From Candidatus Aenigmatarchaeota archaeon (GTDB lineage: Archaea; Aenigmatarchaeota; Aenigmatarchaeia; CG10238-14), in the NCBI GenBank assembly GCA_018304545.1, contig JAGVVZ010000004.1, forward strand, positions 35,713-99,712: a stretch of 64,000 nt of DNA, given 5' to 3'. The notes below the pieces were generated by a model. That model was not told the DNA's origin. It searched no databases and saw nothing but the letters and a program-made list of their open reading frames with translations. The position numbers and the translations under genes are program-made. Positions 56,901 to 61,178 of the stretch are shown here, in pieces (within the stretch, counting starts at the first letter, position 1; the number at the start of each line of letters is the position of its first letter).

Positions 56901-57265
56901 GAAATAGGGGTGTCTGCAGGAAAACAACTTGGTTTAATAGTTGTTGTCGGTGTTGATGTGGTTGTTGTTACACCAAATATTTTATCACAATATTCCTTAT
57001 CATTGCCATCCTTAATGCAATATAAATATTCAGCTCGATCTAATGTTGTCGTGGGAATTGTAATTGTTGATTCTGTAGAAACACTTATACAATCACTGCA
57101 TGAAAATCCCTCACTACCTTCACACATTCCATTTGTTACTCCTAGAAAACAATTTGGATCAGTATTTTCGACATATGCACCCGCAACCAGCTCTATATTT
57201 AGAATTAACAAAATAAAAATGAAAATTATTCTTATGTCTATCTTATAAAATAAAATTTTCCACAT
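38924..57265 (-). CDS. Giant exported multidomain protein (6113 residues) with HINT domain
   Basis: An unbroken frame of 18.3 kb. ATG 57265 is chosen: it opens a signal peptide (MWKILFYKIDIRIIFIFILL) and lies ~30 bases after a TATA-like stretch; the ATG at 57355 overlaps the next gene. Order of parts: signal peptide; Thr-rich spacers with Cys-pair repeats; a HINT domain (56543-56926); further Cys-pair and CxCG-type Cys-rich repeats (to ~55260); calcium-loop motifs DSNGDGKPD and DTDGDGVGD (~53460-53640); a Gly/Ala-rich hydrophobic part (~51800-52400); a DHH-like phosphoesterase segment (LIVIDHHG ~50430); a kinase-like segment (DSKLNNFG, IIFDLG ~48910-48990); a duplicated ~950-residue module ending in HAD domains; long helices; an HExxH site (HEIRH ~40000). 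Likely a surface protein. Function unknown. Confidence 0.85.
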   Translation of the reverse strand: MWKILFYKIDIRIIFIFILLILNIELVAGAYVENTDPNCFLGVTNGMCEGSEGFSCSDCISVSTESTITIPTTTLDRAEYLYCIKDGNDKEYCDKIFGVTTTTSTPTTTIKPSCFPADTPISTPNGNKNIQDIKVGDVVYGYDNQSGKIIETKVKKTIINKEKEYLIINEINVTPRHQFYIDGKWIAAEEIKIGDRLLLQNLSYETVKSIKRILVDDSITVYNFDVEGPSNFFAGGVLVHNGVEKSPTQTATSTTISRENAYRQCVDEGDSPSLCRAIYFPTTTNPVTTTVIGGCGPGERQVINREGEYDCVSSCTSSSCGGGKCGPNQYCAISSPGNCGCVNIISQINSLLTSTTISRENAYRQCVDEGDSPSLCRAIYFPTTKPETALDRCMKDGFSIQECRNLIKMGEYDTTTTIKTTTTTYTYDICIQQESPSFCNAIFKSTSTIKTIVSITDCKPPDCKCGKIEDTAKCEIETAKNCYNNPSQSGCDNVCTPVNLCEGCYDNIDEKSCMFKVENCAQKLQDNSKASIQGCPKYEGISDVLKDADKCEPPNCDCGIFTVNLGKQRACLGEFKSTCETQESTGKVSTDCKKEYPCDPKTECDCASESAKNDCLDKRETFCSKNLFDLECGKDYSCTLPSCSCASDSARKACVELQEQLSLCRGGFTGRGTFTGRGGYIPELLEADCGDLPLSEEGRDVLNFCLIGVNRQTKQCLEFINNNPSLKNYFKNILYLIDPKDLISIAGIPGLSQVTQDLGNIDFETFYENLDFCSNTDNKEKITSSGNQEACNQIIEQATVFENACTSGSLRVNTEGGVKRISGGESCRGFLTTNEGSLLYIQTTGGGSISGLSWTEDFSFEDFCGLASKGNVVVQSSGGGYSLLTDCHQSISPGSKIFYTGTTDFNLYRANDCVPFTTGTGFEPCQGCSTQQKQDCNKQRTAIFQQINILNDICGREDKEKVDGETVTYEASGSDCVGSDGSKIPIDRLVTTSDREKLPLGTSIDEITQQANIKLLYYNLPDVADSEYKSPEQKAGEYCGSLERTLKKYREESDEDCYWRALEVYQAKDVNTQQLCNLAGLTADKDCLSKIGTYLEKQQPISQLLSGTFSGLGRDVSLNSDNFLDPADRAKKSCDGSISGSSPDDRDEKNKCYVDRSLFYTQVYNTADSYCKELGSNAPPDCTNRMKSYLTTYPPEALIKSTIGDSTSNPEIIGYQFDSNGDGKPDMTFPPGRVRLVERDELDGGRKSTFYMVDTDGDGVGDLQFSIGNTVILRPSGFESIKDRAEDYCSNIENTKQYREYYSGSPCWAQAAPYFQQQDLVVSVTAQKECDKLLGNTFYGTSAYGKCINEMAANIRDKLPDFKLDWADEPDPVDVVTIDLGKDCEGSSDCEFGFSSSIQRNSAIVGSGRMGGFCSGGGRCITVDKDCRSVVDDTAAFALCMNGREIAYSPHWDINSAIDLAEKRVLLARANYEAERFEREVIGTVGTRYGPQNVYASPVDDKLNWMEENKQYEQYVNDLIVLYELRDHGLNRILNPTAPGTLYTTVNPNYEWCGLELECEIVEIKVPEIDWTTYDPNTQYDPLGAGLAGLRLPFQGLIEYAVPIQDDISSQQARLSALELINAYSFGVKGSEFIDIGPSFGEQVGTATGEGIAIAAEFIIISAATAGVGGALVQTGTTTGKILGTVIGGTSALEAGGIKIGGNILFRTGANIILNLPSRELTYFVADSVSGRDTPTIETAQTAFAETVGGSVFEQVLASTPCKGVCAKMVGASLGEILEEESGTSFVAWKKCQSGDCTEWDALYKDWKTFGERQAVVGISSAFTGGALELGSGIGGSYSSNNANINIKNGQDTASQAHVLSTVFNLGDQQVNLAFNGDVSNAENLGEVEIKSLKDLGTFFVRGPEISMANLPSGTTGVVIDRKSNNILGYVVTDKEGKVSQFIPKELVDAFNTQLSAQKPSDFSQPDTTPAVSFEGMTTTPIVQTGQDVLSDSRTQTLAVTAQQEAESAQNLVTVVYEVVEDGVVTSQEVMQVNEITSTLPIAFTIVPGTLSEQEKDAIVTTVEDIAEKEAQEAEKLSAVLGEVTQPETVVVSDEDASLVASLNPVYIAQQYFGLVKSITGDEAVAESETEALLTEFARHMTRGSSQREYAMVLADSLGKHDKSFVAFVPFLQSGTQVTPSVRDIAEEIEAREDVSFKTIPLLDDRLLGDYRSISDRSDSGINDWVLHNGDMNVETLDKLRNGRPVIFVDNNPFAGKTKEETDKLLADNPWLIVIDHHGAFDDGVEEPTFTRIMKVLDSLRQDSRFENAIVMTNAQNLDPDGLLSFFAFRNQELAKTHRELIERSDKFTDFEIFGLEKYDQDYLLYGNDETTQAKKLGFIILEMINREKARLKEEGRNPVQLDHRDIGLIYDRILEELPRVLNDIEGYSDYYNSYLNRVKGVFENTQKQTVIVDETYVVEHLGGDERLIELARERPGLVAVLDINGPLDTSDIYDWLAESAGNYVTDAPILVKYNRQTGKYVVSIKYTSPDQRFSSYDLKPIISILNQGSGESWYGRASVAVDLKGSKFKPEDIVRMILENSDDVVVPTIVGEQKPVEGIPADVIESLQSQGLLTPPVINIKTVSTTSGGEKDVTIKAIELENGDTFEIAEVVFRTGEETAREQFEALREAQQTGARSTPHVYSTQLENIDGRPGYYVERVRGKTAREVYLALSSQEVFLSVSSESDEHVPFNNLYRAIISAQLDLWSKTKGSGESGLLVVDSKLNNFGITETGEAIIFDLGPKVKRGNEADVIRSVLFSEYDRETSEETVINEDVTRVAPGERKTKTDFTTGITPYGSVPLSVDTINMIVDQISSEFGNEKTEEFLSRALDNFDEAFSLVREREDSIKLIKDILTTRLNILRDQKIEQQKTAQIEQLSQQIDSLVSEGKKVDLRVDEDRITYTIGDIIISINRESGVITFKPSKILPEVELPAHDAHDVLSKLYSTTGLAADDIHGLSTEVWRNAIDDRLNNMLSRSDEAKITSIFENVLTSTQMETLLLVDPASRIDALLELGFLPIEIREIYIHHSLGNILSNRKYSTEDFDQLAMKEIEYGFRSPYSSTRQRALSILQDHPIFNSFRDGTTHFARGEYNKALYELSDVYNFFNSPYYTSYITGDPSISPEVKQFFKNQLEYVTNRLVSTIQVILKSQGIPQTVIDTFFKKPPEVLTSTQYEEYVEGLAAAYYELPVSDREAIANALKSSELKPAYGEFNLKDYDNTAQISISSEDRASNERAGLFIWTNSVSSQVDKLAKEEGDPVSVVALGTDSQYIAPTYGLIAGQRAAVFSIGRYSFLTPGEIDRSIRVTGTSNVEKWGIIPSELKAELMEEQGPIPTSPYIDGVVYKKLKDMSKEAKAAADQVLNSGGTQIDADKAFDEAYERMFSEAMEDDVFRGKVVEIINRFKSKFSGSKAVIVMDVGSNFAQPLLLKFGCKALDCGFRVELNTVGVILPKQGHKGVYQPSWTETSYVNSGVETEKEYNPYADDKGVNYRSSDTYPLVFYKGRMKILALLSQAESKMRSGEWSPHVLKSEDIFEIDTSDDNARSKLTDALTATYNVIAIDIDGTITSEGEISAGVVDNIVQKLNNGIHVALVTGGYKQNLVISLIKANEGLNPESLNRLHVYERNGAKGYNVGTGEVYYDYKIETYARTIVENEIGSQDFVDSFHFDESRFIFHVKDDSGGSYSNTDRLVEAVERLKSETGQEFELINVGKNWFELKPSSVDKIVAIGDLSSRLGVSEDQILSVGDQGQVGGNDEKFLNRKGGFSVGEGTNNVYPFVTRDIKEAEGTLWLLYNLNFKPAPSNIDLPAEAVGESIKNLGIVASSPDRQLSEGCDQCLVDFVQPIKQYVDKAKEAIRSEDIETAKKNIDAAKRLLNSHIRQNQVMQQTGEAIVETTEADLYRTEDQYIEASEAIREAIDEINIALQKDLSSNAKDGLVSLRSDLESLLNRVNGVLRQLDIDITILELSQKIDSLISEGEMPKLKVDKGRIAYTIGNTQVYIDRQSGRITAKFRDTSPEIEIPAHQARDILNSLSNNKQKGFLGFLSGDEIHGVPVDEWKKATRQLLINILSDSDTEEIRAAYSGLLTADQMSKLLSADRNSRFDILIEMGYLPIQLSEVYTHYYLDNVESFDVYEVSLRISHALESPYESTREKANRAHLELLKSDKLLQELKTSTLDRDSTWHTLSQGFESSDPMVVQASLEAFKEHPSMRLNLQATKDFVEQRYIKATDELVDVYNYLNRKYNSIKDDQDVSSEAKQFFEDQLKFVANRLIVTIEENLISQGLPRSVVELFYEKPPEALTQDEYEEYVRQLPRLFDSLTERERGLMLNAFRGVEELGIDPGENFDLTNYNKEATTAFSSGERYRKTSLTEWYRLIYSQAVSADSTVVFLGTDSEYLHTSYVASTDDIMARPYYTSRFSFLTQDEIERNRKATHTDDVEVWSEKGLLNGQIYKKLKEFSRKAKEAADQVVKEGVSQEEADRFFDKTYEELFNREMRSNKVFRGKIEEMVGRFKSKFADSKSVILVDVGANYAQPLSLKFGCKYLDCGIDVQINGEGFLSPTMSGKMSGYQPSWLVVSYTRKYIEGDKNFIIQADGTLKSTRTYPLEFFASRTRQLAYLAQAFSQKVTLSQPVYMEPGARGIFLVNAFSVEDVGKLNEVLGNTYGAIAMDIDGTITDGREIRKGIINDIVQKLNNGIHVALVTGGVREQEVVNLIKSSRGLGQDALNNLHVYVRNGGKGYNVGTGEVYYDYEISQTSRTEIEDKIGQQPFIDRIFLDKSRFVLTVKEGNDPKALREAVKKLNSESDNKYKLVKTGEDSFEIRPVDMHKGVAINDLSQRLGIKPSQILSVGDQGQIGGNDEEFLNRKGGISVGGGTNNLYPFIMKRPEADGTIWLLKHLNFEPVRQYDVSEVDITVIGSPEFGRLRDSVGKLAEVFPDHCSSCPAFFNDLNGKLREGDIEGAKLIADDPADPLMDKTAGLTIELTEADLKNDLEVAQQALLTASDLLEHAELIGGAITSEQRQALGDVEVVITSIKDDLSQQLTESGVAIAAQSQQLEDTSVTSSSILPEDEFDTAVELPYQTPDEGIKLTGSLSSEMQEFEEEMRQLDEKTTELEKQAQQIFTENSYATYTVLQSFWFDSTLGDAIPEMLFKGYKWQNTDLGKTVSFVFTNAVSEADNDFDKHREQFADMNADELREKLFSYDLIGNPSYPTTVGDVVDMVNEYIATIADSQQRNEAERSLQEFMESTFDVLQWEVSDEAKGYDHNQALEHKTKTLKPYWNLGYALGVDRGYDFKYFERIWKVIIIAQIDDDIRDFKEDLETGTVNVAVGYYNEFLKQGLSEKKAEAKAISAAKGLSRWMKIRDGYYVYSVEFILSQKFGIGMWNQESNLRDIGEVSESKVDVAITSSGLPVDMTKSPVSDDFDTALIETTFPASYNDAIVEATTVARADFRNQFSNWVDNAITVDSMHSQSTALTTEISHYRNLAIRSTETVNKYNSLHGEPYIRGDRPFLTIVAEAEDILEKVYTSTLTPEDFGNPSEIGPQQFITNILTHEEIMIGREGRRISLEEYLRGEYRELIDNGFSISLVTQDVDRVLSYLSQKGGWSNENIDRYPSLYKEFLKKFGLTKEIVDSMREQKDEIPVLLVTTPSGEEYRIPILNNYVYLNEKGYSGEFWYIVNPLGNLIHGVISLTADDFISTTGNSRFISGLQTILHEIRHVMFAISQTSLYADQYEETQTLLRQANDILSKAMVMAVKTNSDVIGTIFKYESLISMSKDPLEIYELSQELDKKKSEAVASAFGPDSEENRNYNNVANKFKDANSQLLLEKRRDDILDTFVTEGLARRSQERFLRILGDNLVTSELTREEIEPLAEFVRLHNVVVNDALSGLTLYGAGYYLVPDIDGYSDMKGATISILQRKAVDKAIIDDPTILIDAISYYATSASEYDLFLNPPKDSSEAVRRRENTIWALFEDGHVVDFFTLRNSPQFIHQYLSFDIMTPSERETAIRVLENEAKSSVTDHSEQTERWYFHRLLIGKYVVNPMRSEIERALSGDYDFSGANQKIVDSIRSNAPD
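42430..45270 (-). repeat. Module copy 2 in the giant protein (ends in HAD domain)
   Basis: About 950 codons, homologous to copy 1 (45690-48530). It runs from LELSQKIDSLISEGE through DVYNYLN, VFLGTDSEY, VDVGANYAQPLSLKFGCKYLDCG to an HAD phosphatase: AMDIDGTITDG (motif I Asp-x-Asp), LVTGG, LSVGDQGQIGGND (motif IV) and ends TIWLLKHLNFE. The HAD acid residues are all kept, so both copies may be active. Confidence 0.8.
45690..48530 (-). repeat. Module copy 1 in the giant protein (ends in HAD domain)
   Basis: Begins IEQLSQQIDSLVSEGKKVDL and ends TLWLLYNLNFKP. Shared blocks with copy 2 include VYNFFN, VALGTDSQY, MDVGSNFAQPLLLKFGCKALDCG, QPSW, the HAD motifs AIDIDGTITSEGE, LVTGG and LSVGDQGQVGGND, and a Cof-like cap (GAKGYNVGTGEVYYDYKI). 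Identity to copy 2 is clear but diverged, so the duplication is old. Confidence 0.8.
56113..56209 (-). repeat. 97-bp exact direct repeat, copy 1
   Basis: Identical to 56416-56512, start-to-start distance 303 bases (101 codons), so in frame. It encodes the Cys-pair unit with YRQCVDEGDSPSLCRAIYF. Exact identity implies a recent duplication or gene conversion. Confidence 0.9.
56416..56512 (-). repeat. 97-bp exact direct repeat, copy 2
   Basis: The partner of 56113-56209. It lies directly after the HINT domain. Four or five more diverged Cys-pair units flank these (YCIKDGNDKEYCDKIF, CMKDGFSIQECRNLI, CIQQESPSFCNAIF), separated by Thr-rich spacers. Confidence 0.9.
56543..56926 (-). other. HINT (intein/hedgehog-type) autoprocessing domain
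   Basis: 128 codons inside the giant gene. It starts with Cys (SCFPADTPISTPNG), has IQDIKVGDVVYGYD, the TPRHQFYIDGKWIAAEE block with the conserved His, IKIGDRLLL, and ends NFDVEGPSNFFAGGVLVHN followed by Gly. There is no homing endonuclease insert. N-terminal Cys, terminal His-Asn and a non-nucleophilic +1 residue (Gly) match A-type bacterial intein-like domains and pre-toxin HINT domains. It likely cleaves or splices the protein near its N-terminus. Confidence 0.85.
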
Positions 57266-57305
57266 TATATAAAATATGAATAAGGAAAAATAAAAATATA
57301 AAAAC

Positions 57306-57497
57306 TCAAACCAAAAGCAATGCTTCTCCTTTTCTTTGGACTTTTCTGTCTTCAATCATCGATTCCAATATTTTCTGGTATTTCGTCGGATGAATATTCA
57401 ACAAACTTGCCATTTTTTCTACTTGTGTTGCTTTCACATGACCTCTCTTTTCACAGTCCCGCTTGATCAGACTAAATATTACTTCTTCTTCGCTCAT
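57306..57497 (-). CDS. Small helix-turn-helix protein
   Basis: 63 residues from ATG 57497, preceded by GGGGTGAGG at good distance; an upstream ATG (57554) is less likely. Helical: EEEVIFSLIKRDCEKRGHVKATQV, then MASLLNIHPTKYQKILESMIE and a basic end. It resembles a winged-helix-like DNA-binding fold. It sits 57 bases after ftsZ in the same direction and may be cotranscribed with it. Confidence 0.6.
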   Translation of the reverse strand: MSEEEVIFSLIKRDCEKRGHVKATQVEKMASLLNIHPTKYQKILESMIEDRKVQRKGEALLLV

Positions 57498-57553
57498 AGT
57501 TGTCGCCTCACCCCTTGATAAAAAAAAGAAAAACAGGGAGTGATTAAAAAACA

Positions 57554-58714
57554 TTACCTTATTACATCAATTCCTAGTCCGAGATCCATGTTTCTGAACA
57601 TAGGTCTTTCTTGCGCAACAGCTCCCAATATATATGGTGACTGTACACCAGTAACTATCGTAATTACTTGCACTTTGTTTCCAAATTCTGGCAGTATTCT
57701 TGCACCCCATATTACTTGTGCTGACGGATCTAAATATTGTGCAACTGTTTCGCCGATCAAGTTTACTTCATCCAGTCTTAGATCTTCGCCACCTGTAATG
57801 TGGATCAATGCACCAGACGCTCCTGTGTAGTCTACATCCAATAATGGATTGGTCAACGCCTTAGTTACAGCATCCAATGCCCTATCACTATTGCTCGACT
57901 CGCCTACACCCAACGCAGCTACGCCACCCGAATGCATGATTGCTTTAACGTCTGCATAGTCTACATTAACCAACGAAGGCAGAGTAATTGTCTCTGTTAT
58001 GCCTTTTACCATACTCGCAATCAACTCATCAGCAACAGCAAATGCCTGCTGCAATGGTAATTGGCCTGCATATTTCAACAGTCTATCATTTTCAATAACG
58101 ATGACTGTGTCCGCCACTTGTCTCAATCTCGCCAATCCTTCTTCTGCCTTTCCAATTCTAGAACCTTCTATTTTGAAAGGCATTGTCGCAACACCGATTA
58201 CAATTGCTCCCATCGATTTTGCAAGCTCAGATACTGTTGGCGCTGATCCTGTACCTGTACCTCCACCAAGACCTACACAAACGAAAGCCAGGTCTACTGA
58301 TTCCAATGCTTCTTTGATCTCGTTTCTATTTTCTTCTGCGGCTTTTCTTCCAACTTCAGGATAGCCGCCCGCACCCAAACCTCGTGTCAAATCTTTTCCT
58401 ATGAGAATTTTTTTGTCTGCTTTACCAACTGTTAAGTGTTTAGCATCAGTGTTTACAGAAACTGTATTTGCTCCTTCAACACCCATCTCTGTTAATCTTG
58501 TGACAGTATTTTGCCCACCGCCACCGCAACCGAAAACAACAATTCTTGCTTTTTTAACAGAGAACCCAAACTCTTCTTCTGCTTGTTTGAAATAATCTAC
58601 GTTTCTTCTCGTGGCACCAGAAGTTGTTTGAATTCTGAATCTATCTACAGATGTTTCATCTGAATGCCCACTGAATCCGCTTTTACCCAAAGCACTTCTA
58701 ATTATCGAATCCAT
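57554..58714 (-). CDS. ftsZ: Cell division protein FtsZ
   Basis: 386 residues. GTP-binding tubulin/FtsZ fold: VFGCGGGGQNTVTRL, VNTDAKHL, RGLGAGGYPEVG, the tubulin signature GGGTGTGSAP, and the T7 loop NVDYADVKAIM. The C-terminus ends GLGIDVIR, a short hydrophobic tail that likely binds partner proteins. It forms the division ring. AGGAGG (near 58720-58727) precedes the ATG and a TATA-like ATATATATAAAAA lies further upstream. Confidence 0.97.
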   Translation of the reverse strand: MDSIIRSALGKSGFSGHSDETSVDRFRIQTTSGATRRNVDYFKQAEEEFGFSVKKARIVVFGCGGGGQNTVTRLTEMGVEGANTVSVNTDAKHLTVGKADKKILIGKDLTRGLGAGGYPEVGRKAAEENRNEIKEALESVDLAFVCVGLGGGTGTGSAPTVSELAKSMGAIVIGVATMPFKIEGSRIGKAEEGLARLRQVADTVIVIENDRLLKYAGQLPLQQAFAVADELIASMVKGITETITLPSLVNVDYADVKAIMHSGGVAALGVGESSNSDRALDAVTKALTNPLLDVDYTGASGALIHITGGEDLRLDEVNLIGETVAQYLDPSAQVIWGARILPEFGNKVQVITIVTGVQSPYILGAVAQERPMFRNMDLGLGIDVIR

Positions 58715-58739
58715 ATTATACCGTCCTCCTATTTTTATA

Positions 58740-59086
58740 TATATTTTGAAATGTCGAAATCATTTTTAATTCCCGACTTCTAATTCTATATTGAAGAAAG
58801 GGTTCCACTTGAAATGTAAGTTCCAAATTCAAGTAAACAAAGGTTTAAAGGCATTAGAAGAAGTAAGTTCCAATTAATATTTTCTTCATTTATATTTAAA
58901 GTAATTTATATTCTATAAAACCTATTTTTCTTTTAATATTTCTCATGGAGATACCTACGTTTCCACTCGATTTCCACTGGAGATTCATGAGAAATAAGTT
59001 ATACAACTCATATTGACGAAAATGAATTCAGTTCGTAAACATTATTAATTAGAATATATTATTTAATATAACACCGATATGGCGAT
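58740..59086. promoter_or_regulatory. Intergenic region with long inverted repeat and TTCCACT repeats
   Basis: This 347-base gap between the divergent ftsZ and Lon-like genes has no coding frame. It contains an 11-bp inverted repeat TATTTCTCATG (58937-58947) / CATGAGAAATA (58986-58996), extendable by two pairs. The loop holds TTTCCACT twice (58960-58967 and 58971-58978). TTCCACT also occurs near 58804 and TAAGTTCCAA twice (near 58817 and 58863). It may be a shared control region or encode a small RNA. Confidence 0.45.
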
Positions 59087-61042
59087 ATGATGAATAAATT
59101 CATAATAACGTTTTTAATAACACTCGCATTAGTCATAAATATATCATCAGCTGAAACTTATGAGGCCTTTGCGAAAATAGTTGGTGTTGATAGCCAAGGT
59201 AGAGGCATAGTAGGCAACATCACAGTGGAAATACAAACGGGGAAAGGACGCGTGCTTGTCGACACAACGCCACTCCAAGGAATTTATACACAAGACTCGG
59301 AAAGATCAGCAGTTAAAGTTGCAAATGATATAACTAATTTTGATTTCTCAAATTATGATGTTATTTACAATATCGTAACGATGTCTGCCAATAGTGTTGA
59401 AGGGCCATCCGCTGGCGGAGTAATGGCTTTAGCAACAATAGCTGCTATTCAAGATAAGCAGCTAAGTCCTTATTTCTCGATGACAGGCACGATTAACGAC
59501 GATCATTCTATTGGAAAGGTTGGCGGCATACTAGCCAAAGTGAAAGCTGCGGCAGATTCGGGAATAACATTGTTTCTGATACCCAAAGGCGAGTCAATTC
59601 AATATCAATATATCAAACAGACAAAAACTCCTGCTCCCGGTTGGAGGATTGAAACGATAGAACCGGTAGAAGTCAATGTAACTGAACTGGCCAAAGAGTG
59701 GGGAACAGATGTTCATGAGGTCTTGACTATTGAAGAGGCAATGAAATATGCCTTTGAAATGAAACCGCTGCCTGGAAATGTAACTAGAACGAGGCAACTA
59801 AATGTTGAAGCTATGCCTTCCTTCAACACTCCTGTTCAGGAATACAAAGAATTCTCCCCACTTGTCAGTGACGAGATGCTAAGAGCTCAGCGCATTTACA
59901 GAGAAACAAGAAAGAAACTTTCTGAAACGGTTTTACCTGATGATGTCAAGGGAGCGTTAGACGAATTATTGAAAAGATCCGAAACCTACTCAGCCGATTC
60001 AAATAAAATATTTAATCGCGGCTATATTTATTCCGCTGGGAATAATGCTTTCAAGTCAATCATAACTAGTAAAACAGTTTCCGATCTGGTTGATTATCAA
60101 AATTATCCTGTGGAAACCAGGCAGGACTTTCTACAGAGAAGGCTAAATGAAGCTAGGAACAAAATTAATGAAACTGTCAATGAATTTATTTACAGCGGAA
60201 GTTCTATATGCGATGCAGAAAAGTTTGAATGGACTGTTGGTTCTAGGCAGCGGCTGCTATATGCAGAGCAAAGGCTGAATGACGTATCGTCACAAACTGC
60301 TTCGAATCCTTTCAGCATTCTTTTTGATATAAACACTGCTGGAGAATGGTTGGAAATTTCAAATAATTTCAAAAGCAAAACTGACAACAGCAAAGAGGAA
60401 TGCGAAGCCAAATTCAAAGAACTGGCCGATCAAAGAATAGCAGATGCCTTGAATGAGATGAACAACGTGCAACAACTTGGGATTAAAGATCTGAACGATG
60501 CGAAATTCTATATAAATACTGCTAAAAGGGCATATGAACTGAAGTGGTATGTGAATTCTATTTACGATGCTACAAATGCAAAAACCAGGGCTAGCGTTGT
60601 TGCGAGATATGACGGCAAAAGCATGAAGGAGGTTTATAGCGATTTTAACAATACTTTTGTTGAAACTTCCGGATTATTGAGTACGATATTCTTAGAAAAT
60701 TCCCAGTATACGATGTATACGGCAATAAAAGAGAATGATGAATTTCTTGCATTAGATGCGTTGACGCTGTTAAGCATCAGCAAAAATATTGAAAATGTTA
60801 CGAACACGATTCAACCAATACTACCCAAGAATGCGTTTAAAATGACCTTACCTTCTGTTGGAGACGTGAAGACGCTTTTGATAATAACCTTTGTTTCTAC
60901 TGGAATTCTTATAATAGTGTTTGTTCTTTATGCAATATCCATCAAAAAAGATCTTCAAAGATTGGAAGAGAAATATTTGGAAATTCAAAGAAGGATGAAA
61001 AGAAAAAACTCAAAGAAACTTGTTGGCAAAAAGAAAAAATAA
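59087..61042 (+). CDS. Exported Lon-like (S16) serine protease with C-terminal membrane anchor
   Basis: 651 residues: signal peptide (NKFIITFLITLALVINISSA), then an S16 Lon protease domain to about residue 225. The catalytic Ser is in VEGPSAGGVMALA (near 108) and the Lys of the dyad in GKVGGILAKVKAA. There is no AAA ATPase. A long helical region (280-570) follows, then a C-terminal membrane helix (LLIITFVSTGILIIVFVLYAI) and a basic tail. It fits the archaeal group of ATPase-free, membrane-bound Lon homologues facing the outside. It may process envelope proteins. Confidence 0.88.
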   Translation: MMNKFIITFLITLALVINISSAETYEAFAKIVGVDSQGRGIVGNITVEIQTGKGRVLVDTTPLQGIYTQDSERSAVKVANDITNFDFSNYDVIYNIVTMSANSVEGPSAGGVMALATIAAIQDKQLSPYFSMTGTINDDHSIGKVGGILAKVKAAADSGITLFLIPKGESIQYQYIKQTKTPAPGWRIETIEPVEVNVTELAKEWGTDVHEVLTIEEAMKYAFEMKPLPGNVTRTRQLNVEAMPSFNTPVQEYKEFSPLVSDEMLRAQRIYRETRKKLSETVLPDDVKGALDELLKRSETYSADSNKIFNRGYIYSAGNNAFKSIITSKTVSDLVDYQNYPVETRQDFLQRRLNEARNKINETVNEFIYSGSSICDAEKFEWTVGSRQRLLYAEQRLNDVSSQTASNPFSILFDINTAGEWLEISNNFKSKTDNSKEECEAKFKELADQRIADALNEMNNVQQLGIKDLNDAKFYINTAKRAYELKWYVNSIYDATNAKTRASVVARYDGKSMKEVYSDFNNTFVETSGLLSTIFLENSQYTMYTAIKENDEFLALDALTLLSISKNIENVTNTIQPILPKNAFKMTLPSVGDVKTLLIITFVSTGILIIVFVLYAISIKKDLQRLEEKYLEIQRRMKRKNSKKLVGKKKK

Positions 61043-61178
61043 TAGAACACTTATGACTTTCTTATAACATATAAAATGAAGAAATTCTTTTAAATCAAAT
61101 CTCATAAATATAGAATATTCTAAAAATTGTGACAATAACAATTAGTCGTAAGACTTTATTTTAACTAAATGTGATGAA

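Noticed and set aside
38924..57265. Giant frame as a chance or artefactual ORF
   Set aside because: Many positive-strand shadow frames exist, but the minus frame shows consistent domain motifs along its length, ordinary amino acid composition and no stop in 18 kb.
57266..57355. Start of the giant gene at 57355
   Set aside because: The added residues overlap the HTH gene and a TATA-like stretch; the signal peptide begins properly at 57265.
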